This document shows, piece by piece, positions 9,003 through 16,595 of a stretch of 64,000 nucleotides of DNA; the first letter of the stretch is position 1; every line of letters starts with the position of its first letter. The DNA is from Amaricoccus solimangrovi (GTDB lineage Bacteria > Pseudomonadota > Alphaproteobacteria > Rhodobacterales > Rhodobacteraceae). Position numbers and translations under genes: made by a program. The DNA is taken from the NCBI RefSeq assembly GCF_006385685.1, contig NZ_VFRP01000004.1, forward strand, positions 186,001 to 250,000, written 5' to 3'. The notes beneath the pieces were generated by a model. The model saw only the letters and a list, made by a program, of their open reading frames with translations. It made no database searches and was not told the DNA's origin.

Positions 9003-9950
9003 TCAGGCGGCGGCCGCGTCGAGCCAGGCGCCGAGCCGTCCGAGCGTGCGCTTCCCGCCCTCGATCGCGCCGAAGGTGCGCGCGACGTTGTCGCGCACCT
9101 CGACCGAGGCGAAGCGCATCGTGAGCGTGAGCCGGGTGCCCTCCGGCACGGCCGCGAAGGTCACGTCGGTGTCGAAGACCGAATCCTCCACCTCGTCCTC
9201 GCCCTGGTGGCGATAGGCGAGATGACGCGCCGGATCGACGGTGACGAAGCGGATCCGGTTCGGATAGTTCCGCCCCTCCGGCCCGTGCATGGTGAACTGC
9301 CAGACGCCGTTCTCGCGGAAGTCGAAGGCATGCGTCGTGGTCGTGAATCCGTCCGGCCCCCACCATTCCCCGAGCGCGCCGGCCTCCGACCAGGCGCTCC
9401 AGACGTGCCGGGGCGGATGCGGAAAGATCCGGATGAGCCGGATCACCGGCTCGCCCGCGGGCGCCGGGTCCGCGGCGATCATCTCGGAGAGGCGGGCGTC
9501 GAGGCGCGCGAGCGCCTCCGCCCAGCCCGCGCGATGCAGGTCGCGGGTCGCCTCGTCGGCGAAGGGACCCATCCCGAGGCCGAGCCGGGTGCCCTCCTCC
9601 CGGTCGGAGAGGGTGAATTCCACCCGGTATTCCGGGCCGCGCGGCCCGTCCCCCGCCACGCGGCGCTGGCTCTGCGCGATCCGGCGGCCGGGATCGATCT
9701 CCAGATAGACGCCCTCGACCCAAGCCAGCGCCCCGTCCGCGCCGGTCATCTCGCAATGCCAGGCGCCGCCCTCGCGGAAGTCGCCGGCGCCGTCGGTCAC
9801 GGTGAACCCCTCGGGCGCGCACCAGCGCCGCTGGCGGGGGCCTTCGGCCAGGGCGGCGAAGACGAGGGCGCGGGGCGCGTCGACATGGCGGGTGAGTTCG
9901 AACCGGTACCCCGGCCGGTCCGCCGTCCGGGTGTCACTGCTCGCTTCCAT
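9003..9950 (-). CDS. Tandem AHSA1/SRPBCC-domain protein
   Basis: 315 residues containing two SRPBCC (START-like) domains. The first spans about 15-155 (LTRHVDAPRALVFAALAEG...GDFREGGAWHCEM) and the second about 165-312 (LIRIFPHPPRHVWSAWSE...FDFRENGVWQFTM...GGKRTLGRLGAWL). Single-domain AHSA1-type proteins usually have about 150 residues, so this is a two-domain fusion. The family binds hydrophobic ligands in a deep cavity; the ligand here is unknown. The start overlaps the end of the ArsR gene by 17 bases. This ArsR + AHSA1 operon is a common arrangement in which the regulator controls its partner. Confidence 0.85.
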   Translation of the reverse strand: MEASSDTRTADRPGYRFELTRHVDAPRALVFAALAEGPRQRRWCAPEGFTVTDGAGDFREGGAWHCEMTGADGALAWVEGVYLEIDPGRRIAQSQRRVAGDGPRGPEYRVEFTLSDREEGTRLGLGMGPFADEATRDLHRAGWAEALARLDARLSEMIAADPAPAGEPVIRLIRIFPHPPRHVWSAWSEAGALGEWWGPDGFTTTTHAFDFRENGVWQFTMHGPEGRNYPNRIRFVTVDPARHLAYRHQGEDEVEDSVFDTDVTFAAVPEGTRLTLTMRFASVEVRDNVARTFGAIEGGKRTLGRLGAWLDAAAA

Positions 9951-10302
9951 CGGAAATCCCCCCTCTCAGCTCCGGCGGGCCGGGGTCGAACGCGTGAAGC
10001 GTCAGGTCCCAATGCCCGCGATATTCGTCGAGCCAGTCCGAAACCGCCCTGAGGGGCGCGGGTTCCAGACGGCAGGGGCGCCATTGCGCCGCGCGGCCGC
10101 GCGCGATCAGCCCGGCGCGCTCCAGCACCTTCAGATGCCGCGAGACGGCGGGCAGGCTCATCGCGAAGGGCGCCGCGATCTCGCCCACCGTCGCCTCCCC
10201 CCGGGAGAGCCGCGCGAGAATCGCCCGGCGGGTCGGATCGGCGAGCGCCGAGAGTGTCGCGGAGAGCGCGTCGGGCTCATGGGCCGGAACGAGCAGGGCC
10301 AT
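9934..10302 (-). CDS. ArsR/SmtB-family transcriptional regulator
   Basis: 122 residues with a winged helix-turn-helix: LSALADPTRRAILARLSRGE, then EIAAPFAMSLPAVSRHLKVLERAGLI. No metal-binding Cys pair (ELCVCDL type) is visible, so it belongs to the metal-independent group usually paired with AHSA1 proteins. It overlaps the downstream SRPBCC gene, which suggests co-transcription. The ATG at 10302 has no clear Shine-Dalgarno, and an inverted repeat begins five bases upstream of it, so the regulator probably represses its own operon. The short 5' region suggests a leaderless or near-leaderless transcript. Confidence 0.9.
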   Translation of the reverse strand: MALLVPAHEPDALSATLSALADPTRRAILARLSRGEATVGEIAAPFAMSLPAVSRHLKVLERAGLIARGRAAQWRPCRLEPAPLRAVSDWLDEYRGHWDLTLHAFDPGPPELRGGISDGSEQ

Positions 10303-10307
10303 GCTAT

Positions 10308-10339
10308 TTAGCAGGTTCGTTAATTAACATGTCTGCTAA
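10308..10339 (-). promoter_or_regulatory. Inverted-repeat operator upstream of arsR
   Basis: TTAGCAG (10308-10314) and CTGCTAA (10333-10339) form 7-base inverted arms around an AT-rich centre that itself contains GTTAATTAAC. This is the only AT-rich stretch here and it abuts the arsR start, as expected of an autoregulatory ArsR site overlapping a promoter. Confidence 0.6.
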
Positions 10340-10349
10340 GTACACGGAT

Positions 10350-10377
10350 CGGGGCGCCGCGTCAATGCGGCGCCCCG
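10350..10377 (-). terminator. Hairpin downstream of the HIT gene
   Basis: CGGGGCGCCGC, loop GTCAAT, GCGGCGCCCCG: a perfect 11-base stem. It lies 46 bases after the HIT stop and before the arsR operator. Neither strand has a T-run after it, so it may act in RNA stability or in termination that needs a factor. Confidence 0.5.
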
Positions 10378-10404
10378 TCTCAGGCCCGTCTCAGGCCCGT
10401 CTCA
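10374..10404. repeat. Three tandem 11-base repeats
   Basis: The unit CCCGTCTCAGG is present exactly at 10374-10384 and 10385-10395, followed by a near copy at 10396-10404. It starts inside the right arm of the neighbouring hairpin and lies between the HIT stop and the arsR operator. Confidence 0.7.
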
Positions 10405-10423
10405 CGCTTCTCCCGGCCACGCC

Positions 10424-10807
10424 TCAGCTGGCGGCGACGAGCATCCGCCCGAGCGGCCGGCCCGCGAGGATATGGATATGCATGTGCGGCACTTCCTGAT
10501 GCGCGTTCTCGCCGGAATTGGCGATCAGCCGGTAGCCCGCCCCGCCCTCTCCCGGGGCGGCGCCGAGCTCGCGGGCGATCCGGGCGACGGTCCGGTTGAA
10601 GTCCACGATCTCCTCGGCGCTGGCCTCGGCGCCGAAATGGTCGAAATTCACATAGGCCCCCTTCGGGATCACCAGCACATGCGTGGGCGCCTGGGCGCGG
10701 ATGTCGTGGAAGGCGAGGCAGTGCTCGGTCTCGAGCACCGTCTTGTTCGGGATCTCGCCGCGCAGGATGCGGGCGAAGATGTTCTCGGGATCGTAGTCAT
10801 AGGCCAT
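10424..10807 (-). CDS. HIT-family nucleotide-binding hydrolase
   Basis: 127 residues from MAYDYDPENIFARILRGEI; the GGGAGG about 7 bases upstream supports this ATG over the 14-codon-longer frame. The histidine-triad motif VPHMHIHIL lies near the C terminus, with the usual FHDIRAQAPTHVLVIPK stretch near residue 50. HIT proteins of this type hydrolyse phosphoramidate or phosphoanhydride bonds of purine nucleotides (for example AMP-lysine in the Hint group). The physiological substrate cannot be told from sequence. The gene stands alone between a divergent hydrolase gene and the ArsR operon. Confidence 0.9.
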   Translation of the reverse strand: MAYDYDPENIFARILRGEIPNKTVLETEHCLAFHDIRAQAPTHVLVIPKGAYVNFDHFGAEASAEEIVDFNRTVARIARELGAAPGEGGAGYRLIANSGENAHQEVPHMHIHILAGRPLGRMLVAAS

Positions 10808-10934
10808 GCGATTGCCTCCCTCTGGGTTCCGGCGCGAAGCAAGAGGCAAAGCGCGCCGAGGTCAAGCCCGAGCCGCGCTTGCCAAGCCGGCGCGGTTGGA
10901 GGAGCCTCGGTCGGTGACCGGCGGAGGGAGAGCG

Positions 10935-11465
10935 ATGCTGCTGAACGCGCGAGGCTCGGAGCTTCTGGTGATCGACGTCCAGCCCCGGCTGATGGCGGCG
11001 ATCGACCAGGCGGCGGCGATGATCCTGAACCTGACGCGGCTCACGCGCGCGGCGCGGATGCTCGGCGTGCCGGCGCGCTTCGCCGAGCAGAGCCCGGAGA
11101 AGCTCGGGGCCACGCTGCCGGAACTCGGCGCCCGGCCGGAGGAGGTGATGGAGAAGGCGACCTTCGACGCGCTGGCGACGCCCTCGGTCGCGGAGCGGCT
11201 GAACCTCGAAGCCACGCTGGTCGTCGCCGGGGCGGAGGCGCATGTCTGCGTGACGCAGAGCGTGCTCGACCTGCTCGGGCGCGGCGCGAAGGTCGCGGTG
11301 GTCGCCGACGCGGTCGGCTCCCGCGCCCCGGCGAACCGGGAGGCGGGGCTCGCGCGCATGGCGCGCCACGGCGCGGAGATCGTGACGACCGAGATGGTCC
11401 TCTTTGAATGGCTCGGCGCCGCGACGCATCCGGAGTTCAGGGCGGTCACCGCCCTGATCAAGTAG
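10935..11465 (+). CDS. Isochorismatase-like cysteine hydrolase
   Basis: 176 residues from the ATG at 10935, which follows GGAGGGAG. The longer open frame upstream lacks family similarity. The family triad can be traced: Asp in LLVIDVQPRL, Lys in VMEKATFDAL, and Cys in AGAEAHVCVTQSVLDLL. The length fits the YcaC-like branch of the isochorismatase superfamily, which hydrolyses amide or imide bonds; true isochorismatase activity is unlikely in this context. It ends two bases before the adenosine kinase stop on the opposite strand. Confidence 0.85.
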   Translation: MLLNARGSELLVIDVQPRLMAAIDQAAAMILNLTRLTRAARMLGVPARFAEQSPEKLGATLPELGARPEEVMEKATFDALATPSVAERLNLEATLVVAGAEAHVCVTQSVLDLLGRGAKVAVVADAVGSRAPANREAGLARMARHGAEIVTTEMVLFEWLGAATHPEFRAVTALIK

Positions 11466-11467
11466 GG

Positions 11468-12466
11468 TCAGACGAGCCCGCCGTTCGCGAAGAGCTCGCG
11501 CAGATCCGCCTCCGGCCGCGCGCCGATATGGCTGATTACCTCGCCCGCCGCCGCGCAGCCCATGCGCGCGCAGGTGATCCAGTCGCGCCCGGTGGCGACG
11601 CCGAAGAGGAAGCCCGAGGCGAAGAGATCGCCCGCGCCGGTCACGTCGACCACCTTCGCATCGGCCGCCGCCGGCGCGTGCACCCGCGTCTCGCCGGCTA
11701 GCACATGCGCGCCCCGCGCGCCGACCGTGCAGGCGGTGATCGGGATCTCTCCCTGCGCGCGCAGCATCGCCGCTTCCAGATCGTCGGTCTGGTAGAGCGA
11801 CTGGAGCTCGTGCTCGTTCGCGACCAGCAGGTCGACGTCGTCGCGGATCATGCGCAGGAACTCGCCCCGGTGCCGTTCGACGCAGAAGGGATCGGAGAGG
11901 GTGATCGCCACGCGCCCGCCCGCGGCCTTCGCCGCCCGCACCGCCTTCTCGAAGGCCGCGATCGAATCCGGCCCGTCGAAGCGGTAGCCTTCGAGGAAGA
12001 TCCATTCGGCCGCCGCCATCTCGGCCTCGTCGATGTCGGCGGGCGCGAGGAATTCGGACACGCCGAGATAGGTCGACATCGACCGCTCGCCGTCCGGGCT
12101 CACCAGCACCATGCAGCGCCCGGTCTCCGCCGCGTGCTCCTTCGGGGCGAGCGGCGTCGCGTAATGCGCGCCTTGCGCGCGCAGGTCATGGGCGAAGATC
12201 GCGCCGAGCTGATCGTCCTTCACCTTGCCGACATAGGCCGTGCGCGCGCCGAGCGCCGCGAGCCCCGCGATCGTGTTCGCAGCCGAGCCGCCGGAAACCT
12301 CCCGCGCCGGACCCATCCGGCCGTAGAGTTCGACCGCGCGGTCGGTATCGATCAGCGTCATGATCCCCTTCTCGACGCCATTCGCGGTCAGGAACTCGTC
12401 CTCGACCGTGGAGATCACGTCGACGATGGCGTTGCCGATGCCGACAACCTGATAGGCCTTGTTCAA
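11468..12466 (-). CDS. PfkB-family adenosine/sugar kinase
   Basis: 332 residues of ribokinase fold. N-terminal substrate-binding features are VVGIGNAIVDVIS and SGGSAANTIAGLAALG. The C-terminal catalytic motif VDVTGAGDLFASGFLFG carries the anion hole and the Asp base. Length and motifs fit the adenosine kinase group common in alphaproteobacteria, which phosphorylates adenosine with ATP; other nucleosides or sugars are possible. The start is a TTG at 12466, preceded by GAGGAGAAG and overlapping the nth stop as TTGA, so it is probably translated by coupling to nth. Confidence 0.85.
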   Translation of the reverse strand: MNKAYQVVGIGNAIVDVISTVEDEFLTANGVEKGIMTLIDTDRAVELYGRMGPAREVSGGSAANTIAGLAALGARTAYVGKVKDDQLGAIFAHDLRAQGAHYATPLAPKEHAAETGRCMVLVSPDGERSMSTYLGVSEFLAPADIDEAEMAAAEWIFLEGYRFDGPDSIAAFEKAVRAAKAAGGRVAITLSDPFCVERHRGEFLRMIRDDVDLLVANEHELQSLYQTDDLEAAMLRAQGEIPITACTVGARGAHVLAGETRVHAPAAADAKVVDVTGAGDLFASGFLFGVATGRDWITCARMGCAAAGEVISHIGARPEADLRELFANGGLV

Positions 12467-13107
12467 AGGTTCTTCTCCTCGAACTCACAGAGATCACGAA
12501 TGAGACAGAGCCGGCACGCGGGCGCGCGGGCGCGGCAGACGTAGCGGCCGTGCAGGATCAGCCAGTGATGGGCGTGGAGCTGGAAGGGCGCGGGCACGTG
12601 GTCTTCGATCGCCCGCTCCACCGCCACCACGTCGCGCCCAGGCGCGATGCCGGTGCGGTTGGCGACGCGGAAGATGTGGGTGTCGACCGCCTGCGCCGGA
12701 AAGCGCCACCACATGTTGAGAACCACGTTCGCGGTCTTGCGCCCTACCCCCGGCAGCGATTGCAGCGCGGCGCGCGAACTCGGCACCTCGCCACCGTACT
12801 GCTCGACGAGGATGCGCGAGAGCGCCATCACGTTCTTCGCCTTGTTGCGGTAGAGGCCGATGGTGCGGATGTGCTCGATGAGCCGCTCCTCGCCGAGATC
12901 GAGCATGGCCGCGGGCGTCGTCACCTCGCGGAACAGCGCCTCGGTCGCCTTGTTCACGCCCTTGTCGGTCGCCTGCGCCGAAAGCGCGACGGCGACGAGC
13001 AGCGTATAGGCGTTGACATGGTTGAGCTCGCCCTTCGGTTCGGGCTCGGCCGCGTGGAAGCGGCTGAAGATCTCGTGGATCGTGAGGTAGTCGAGCTGCG
13101 CCGCCAT
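12463..13107 (-). CDS. nth: Endonuclease III
   Basis: 214 residues from MAAQLDYLTIHEIF, supported by GGGAGGG upstream; the open frame is 12 codons longer. It has the helix-hairpin-helix LPGVGRKTANVVL with its catalytic Lys, the Asp in AVDTHIFRVANR, and a C-terminal 4Fe-4S loop with Cys spaced C-x6-C-x2-C-x5-C (CRARAPACRLCLIRDLC). The enzyme removes oxidised pyrimidines and cuts abasic sites in base excision repair. It is followed by the adenosine kinase gene with a 4-base overlap. Confidence 0.96.
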   Translation of the reverse strand: MAAQLDYLTIHEIFSRFHAAEPEPKGELNHVNAYTLLVAVALSAQATDKGVNKATEALFREVTTPAAMLDLGEERLIEHIRTIGLYRNKAKNVMALSRILVEQYGGEVPSSRAALQSLPGVGRKTANVVLNMWWRFPAQAVDTHIFRVANRTGIAPGRDVVAVERAIEDHVPAPFQLHAHHWLILHGRYVCRARAPACRLCLIRDLCEFEEKNL

Positions 13108-13195
13108 GCGCCCTCCCTTCGCACGGGCCGCGCGGCCCGGCAAGCGCGAGAGCGCTTCCGGACCCCGCGAAACACGGTTGGGCGGGACGGCGCGG

Positions 13196-13513
13196 TCAGC
13201 CCGCGCAGTCGCGGCAGGTCGCGGCGTGCGGCACGGCGTCGAGCCGTTCCTCGGCGATCGGCTCGCCGCAGACGGCGCAGGTTCCGTAGCTGCCCTGCCG
13301 GATCCGGTCGAGCGCCGCCTCGATCATCCGGATCTCCTGCAGGCCCGCGGCGCCGAGATCCTCGAGCACCTCCTCGTCCTCGCGCTCGACCGCTTCCTCG
13401 CCGGTGCCGACCGGCTCGTCGAGCGCGTCGTCGATCCGGTGCAGCCGCGCGTTCAGGTAGTCGAGCCGCGCCCGAAGCTGCTTCTCGTGAATCTCGACGC
13501 TCGATTCATTCAT
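13196..13513 (-). CDS. DksA/TraR-family C4 zinc-finger protein
   Basis: 105 residues from ATG 13513, with GGAGAAGG upstream. A coiled-coil-like helical pair lies at about 10-70 (EKQLRARLDYLNARLHRID, EDEEVLEDLGAAGLQEI). The zinc finger follows: CAVCGEPI...AATCRDC, two CxxC pairs 17 residues apart. It is shorter than classical DksA (about 150 residues), and the coiled-coil tip DxxDxA motif of DksA is not clear. It may bind the RNA polymerase secondary channel like other family members, but that is inference. It follows thiD after 40 bases. Confidence 0.85.
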   Translation of the reverse strand: MNESSVEIHEKQLRARLDYLNARLHRIDDALDEPVGTGEEAVEREDEEVLEDLGAAGLQEIRMIEAALDRIRQGSYGTCAVCGEPIAEERLDAVPHAATCRDCAG

Positions 13514-13553
13514 GGCCTTCTCCCCATCCCGGAGCGTTCCGGTGCTTTTTCGC

Positions 13554-14387
13554 TCAGCCAATGCCCTGGGGGCCATCCTTGTCAAGGCCGCGCCAGAGCG
13601 CGTGGAAATGATGGACCGGCCCGTGCCCGTGCCCGACCGCGAGTTCTTCCGCCGCCGCGATCGCGCCGGAGAGCCAGTCCTTCGCCCGGCGCGCCGCGAC
13701 CTCCGGCGCCGCCCCCCGCGCCAGTTCCGCGGCGAGCGCGCTCGAGAGCGAGCAGCCGGTGCCATGGGTGTTGCGCGTCGGAACCCGCGGCCCTTCGAGC
13801 CAGGCGAGGCCCGCCGCCGTCGCCAGCACGTCCGGGCTCGCCTCGCCCGCGAGGTGCCCGCCCTTCAGGAGCACCGCCTCCGGGCCGAGATCGAGAAGCG
13901 CGCGGGCCTGATCCGCCATCTCCGCCCGCGACGTCGCCTCGTCCCGGCCGAGCAGCGCGGCGGCCTCGGGCAGGTTCGGCGTCAGCATCGTGGCGACGGG
14001 CAACAGCGCGGAGCGGAGCGCCGCCACCGCCTCGGGCATCAGAAGCGCGGCGCCGCCCTTGGCGATCATCACCGGGTCGAGCACGACCGGCACGCCCCGG
14101 AGCGGCGCCAGCGCGGCGCCGACGGCCTCGGCGACCTCGGCCACGCCGATCATGCCGATCTTGACCGCGTCGACGCGGATGTCGGCGAGGATCGCCTCGA
14201 TCTGCGCGGCGACGAAGGCGGGCGGGACCGGGTGGATGCCGGCGACGCCGGTGGTGTTCTGCGCGGTGAGCGCGGTCAGCACCGCCATGCCGTAGCCGCC
14301 GCGCGCGGCGAAGGTCTTCAGATCGGCCTGGATCCCGGCGCCGCCCGAGGGATCGGAGCCCGCGATGGTGAGCAGGTTCGGGATCAC
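13554..14387 (-). CDS. thiD: Hydroxymethylpyrimidine / HMP-phosphate kinase
   Basis: 277 residues of ribokinase fold. Family features are LLTIAGSDPSGGAGIQADLK at the N terminus, VVLDPVMIAKGG in the middle, VLLKGGHL, and the catalytic THGTGCSLSSALAAELA near residue 215. ThiD phosphorylates HMP and HMP-P to give the pyrimidine half of thiamine. The start is a GTG at 14387 that overlaps the thiE stop (GTGA). It is the last gene of the riboswitch-controlled thiM-thiE-thiD unit. Confidence 0.95.
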   Translation of the reverse strand: MIPNLLTIAGSDPSGGAGIQADLKTFAARGGYGMAVLTALTAQNTTGVAGIHPVPPAFVAAQIEAILADIRVDAVKIGMIGVAEVAEAVGAALAPLRGVPVVLDPVMIAKGGAALLMPEAVAALRSALLPVATMLTPNLPEAAALLGRDEATSRAEMADQARALLDLGPEAVLLKGGHLAGEASPDVLATAAGLAWLEGPRVPTRNTHGTGCSLSSALAAELARGAAPEVAARRAKDWLSGAIAAAEELAVGHGHGPVHHFHALWRGLDKDGPQGIG

Positions 14388-15040
14388 GCCACGCCCTCCC
14401 GCGCCAGCGCGATCTCGCCCGCGAGCGCGCGGCTCGCCGCCTCCGGATCGGGCTGGCCGCAGATCGCCGAGACGACCGCGAGGCCCGCCGCCCCGGCGGC
14501 GAGCACAGCGCCGGCGTGGCCGGGCTTCAGCCCCCCGATCGCGACCGAGGGGACCGGGCTCGCGGCCACGAGGCGCGCCAGCCCGTCGAAGCCGATGGCG
14601 GGCTTGTGGCCGGGCTTCGTCCCGGTCGCGAAGACCGGACCCGCGCCGGCGTAGTCGACGAGCGCGGGATCGATCGCGCGGGCGAGCGCCTCGGTCTCGA
14701 CGGAGAGACCGAGGATCGCGTCCGCGCCGATCCGGGCCCGCGCCTCGGCCGGCGACATGTCCTCCTGGCCGATGTGGAGCCCGTCGGCGCCGAGCACGCG
14801 CGCCGCCTGCACGTCGTCGTTGACGATGAGCGGCACGCCGGAGCCCGCGAGCGCCGCCCGGAGCGCGCGGCCGCTCTCGATCATCCGGGCGGTCCCGCCC
14901 TCCTTGTCGCGCAGCTGGATCATCGTCGCCCCGCCCCGGACGGCGGCGCGCGCGGTCTCGACGAGGCCGGGGCCGGCGCAGAGTCCGGGATCGAGCACGA
15001 GGTAGAGCGAAAGGGCTCGGGGGTTCATCGCATGTCTCAT
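14384..15040 (-). CDS. thiE: Thiamine-phosphate synthase
   Basis: 218 residues if the ATG at 15040 is used, which overlaps the thiM stop in an ATGA. An ATG four codons later (15028, MNPRALSLYLVLD) is the alternative. TIM-barrel features are MIQLRDKEGG, VPLIVNDDVQAARVLGADG, HIGQEDMSPAEAR and GPVFATGTKPGH. ThiE joins HMP-PP and thiazole phosphate to give thiamine phosphate. It is coupled to thiM upstream and thiD downstream by 4-base overlaps, so the three proteins are probably made together. Confidence 0.94.
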   Translation of the reverse strand: MRHAMNPRALSLYLVLDPGLCAGPGLVETARAAVRGGATMIQLRDKEGGTARMIESGRALRAALAGSGVPLIVNDDVQAARVLGADGLHIGQEDMSPAEARARIGADAILGLSVETEALARAIDPALVDYAGAGPVFATGTKPGHKPAIGFDGLARLVAASPVPSVAIGGLKPGHAGAVLAAGAAGLAVVSAICGQPDPEAASRALAGEIALAREGVA

Positions 15041-15837
15041 GCGGGAAGGACGCGGCCGGGCGCGTCGAGTTCCGCCGGGCCGACCGCCGCCAGCGCGTCG
15101 AGGAACATCCAGCCGAAGCCGCCGGGGCCCCGCGCCTCGCGCGCCGCCATCTCGCCGGCGGCGGCGAACATCGCCAGCGCCGCCACCGTGGCCTCGAAGA
15201 GCCGGTCGGGGCGGGTGGCGGCGAAGGCGCCGACGAGGCAGGTCAGCGCGCAGCCGAGCGCCGTCACCCGCGGCATCAGCGGCGAGCCCCCCGCGATCCG
15301 CGCCGAGCGCGTGCCATCGGTCACGAAATCGACCTCGCCCGTGACCGCGACCACCGCCCCGCTCGCGCGGGAGAGCGCGACGGCCGCGCCCTCGGCGGCG
15401 GCGACCGGGTCGCCGCTGTCGACGCCCCGCCCCGAACCGGCGCCGCCCGCGAGCGCGAGGATCTCGGAGGCGTTGCCGCGCAGGATGTCGGGGCCGAGCG
15501 CCATCAGCCCGGCGGTGGCGCGGCGGCGGAAATCGGTGGCGAAATGGGCGACGGGGTCGAGCACCCAGGGCCGGCCCGCCGCCTTCGCCGCCTCGGCCGC
15601 GGCGCGCATGCCGCCGAGCCATTCGGGCGAGAGCGTGCCGATATTGACGGTCAGCGCGCCGGCGATCGCCGCGAATTCGCCGGATTCGCGCATGTCATGC
15701 ACCATCGCCGGCGAAGCGCCGGCCACGAGCAGCGCGTTGGCGGCGATGTTCATCGCGACGAAATTGGTGATGCACTGGACGAGCGGCGCCCTGGCGCGCA
15801 TCTCCTCGAGAAGGGTTCCCGGACCCGGCTCCGCCAT
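15037..15837 (-). CDS. thiM: Hydroxyethylthiazole kinase
   Basis: 266 residues. Typical ThiM motifs are PLVQCITNFVAMNIAANALL, MVHDMRESGEFA, WVLDPVAHFATDFR and GCALTCLVGAF, with the anion-hole Gly-Cys in place of GAGD. The enzyme phosphorylates 4-methyl-5-hydroxyethylthiazole, a salvage route into thiamine. ATG 15837 has a strong GGGAGGAAAAG upstream. It is the first gene after the TPP riboswitch. The order thiM-thiE-thiD suggests a salvage cassette; de novo genes (thiC, thiG) are not in the window. Confidence 0.95.
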   Translation of the reverse strand: MAEPGPGTLLEEMRARAPLVQCITNFVAMNIAANALLVAGASPAMVHDMRESGEFAAIAGALTVNIGTLSPEWLGGMRAAAEAAKAAGRPWVLDPVAHFATDFRRRATAGLMALGPDILRGNASEILALAGGAGSGRGVDSGDPVAAAEGAAVALSRASGAVVAVTGEVDFVTDGTRSARIAGGSPLMPRVTALGCALTCLVGAFAATRPDRLFEATVAALAMFAAAGEMAAREARGPGGFGWMFLDALAAVGPAELDAPGRVLPA

Positions 15838-15840
15838 CTT

Positions 15841-15972
15841 TTCCTCCCGCGCGGGGGGAAGCGGCCCGGCGGGGCGAGGCGGCCCCGATCCGAAACGGCT
15901 CCCTCCGCCAGCATGATCTGGTTCAGGTTCGAAGGGTGCCTCTCAGCCCGCGCGGCACGCGGGCGCCCCCGG
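15841..15972 (-). promoter_or_regulatory. TPP (THI-box) riboswitch upstream of thiM
   Basis: The minus strand carries the conserved core: CTGAGAGG (15941-15948), ACCCTTCGAACCTGA (15925-15939) and CTGGCGGAGGGA (15902-15913). It starts at a G-rich P1 side near 15972. Between aptamer and thiM, TTCCCCCC-GCGC-GGGAGGAA (15860-15841) can fold over the thiM Shine-Dalgarno with one mismatch. This suggests control of translation initiation when TPP is bound. Confidence 0.93.
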
Positions 15973-16042
15973 TTTCAGGGCGGTTTTCTGGCAGATCGGG
16001 GCGGCGAAGTCACGCCGAAACCGCGCGCCGCCCCCAAAGCGG

Positions 16043-16073
16043 ACAGGCCCGCTCCGGGGTGGAGCGGGCCTGT
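16043..16073 (-). terminator. Hairpin downstream of the F0 operon
   Basis: ACAGGCCCGCTCC, five-base loop, GGAGCGGGCCTGT: a perfect 13-base stem, 26 bases after the atpF stop and before the thi riboswitch region. On the minus strand only a short TTT lies nearby (CCGCTTTGG), so the U-tract is weak. Position and strength still point to the end of the atp operon. Confidence 0.7.
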
Positions 16074-16099
16074 CGGGATCCGGTGTCCGGGAAACGGGG

Positions 16100-16591
16100 T
16101 CAGTGCAGGCGCGCGCCGACCTCGGAAATCGCCGCGTCGATCATCGCATTGCCGTCGGAGGCCTTGATCCGGTCGCGCAGCACATCGCCCGCGGCCGCGA
16201 CCGCGACGTTGACGGCGCGGTCCTTGATCTGGCGGATCGCGGCCTTCTCGGCGGCGTCGATCTGGTCGGTCGCGGCCGAGAGGCGCCGGGCGACCGAGCG
16301 GCGGATGTCCTCCTTGGCGGTCTCCGCCGCGCGCTCGGCATCGGCGCGCGCGTTGGCGACGATCTCGTCGGCCTGGTCGCGCACTTCCTTCTGCTTGCGC
16401 TCGTAGCTCGCGAAGAGCGCCTGGGCCTCCTCGCGCAGCGCCCGCGCCTCGGCGAGATCGGCCTTGATGCGCTCGGCGCGCTGGTCGAGCTTCGAGGCGA
16501 GCAGCCCCGGCACCTTCAGGTAGCCGAGCACGGCGACGAAGATGAGGAAGCCGAGCGTGACGACGACTTCGGTGTTGTTGAGGAAAGCCAT
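16100..16591 (-). CDS. atpF: ATP synthase F0 subunit b
   Basis: 163 residues. One N-terminal membrane helix (VVVTLGFLIFVAVLGYLKV) is followed by a long charged coiled coil (KLDQRAERIKADLAEARALREEAQALF and onward) that forms the peripheral stalk. It is the last gene of the F0 operon and starts four bases after the b' stop. As in other Rhodobacterales and related bacteria, two different b-type subunits are encoded; this one, shorter and without N-terminal extension, is taken as b. Confidence 0.92.
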   Translation of the reverse strand: MAFLNNTEVVVTLGFLIFVAVLGYLKVPGLLASKLDQRAERIKADLAEARALREEAQALFASYERKQKEVRDQADEIVANARADAERAAETAKEDIRRSVARRLSAATDQIDAAEKAAIRQIKDRAVNVAVAAAGDVLRDRIKASDGNAMIDAAISEVGARLH

Positions 16592-16595
16592 GGCG

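Noticed and set aside
10374-10404. Possible CRISPR-like array
   Set aside because: Units are 11 bases and directly adjacent without spacers, and no cas genes are present.
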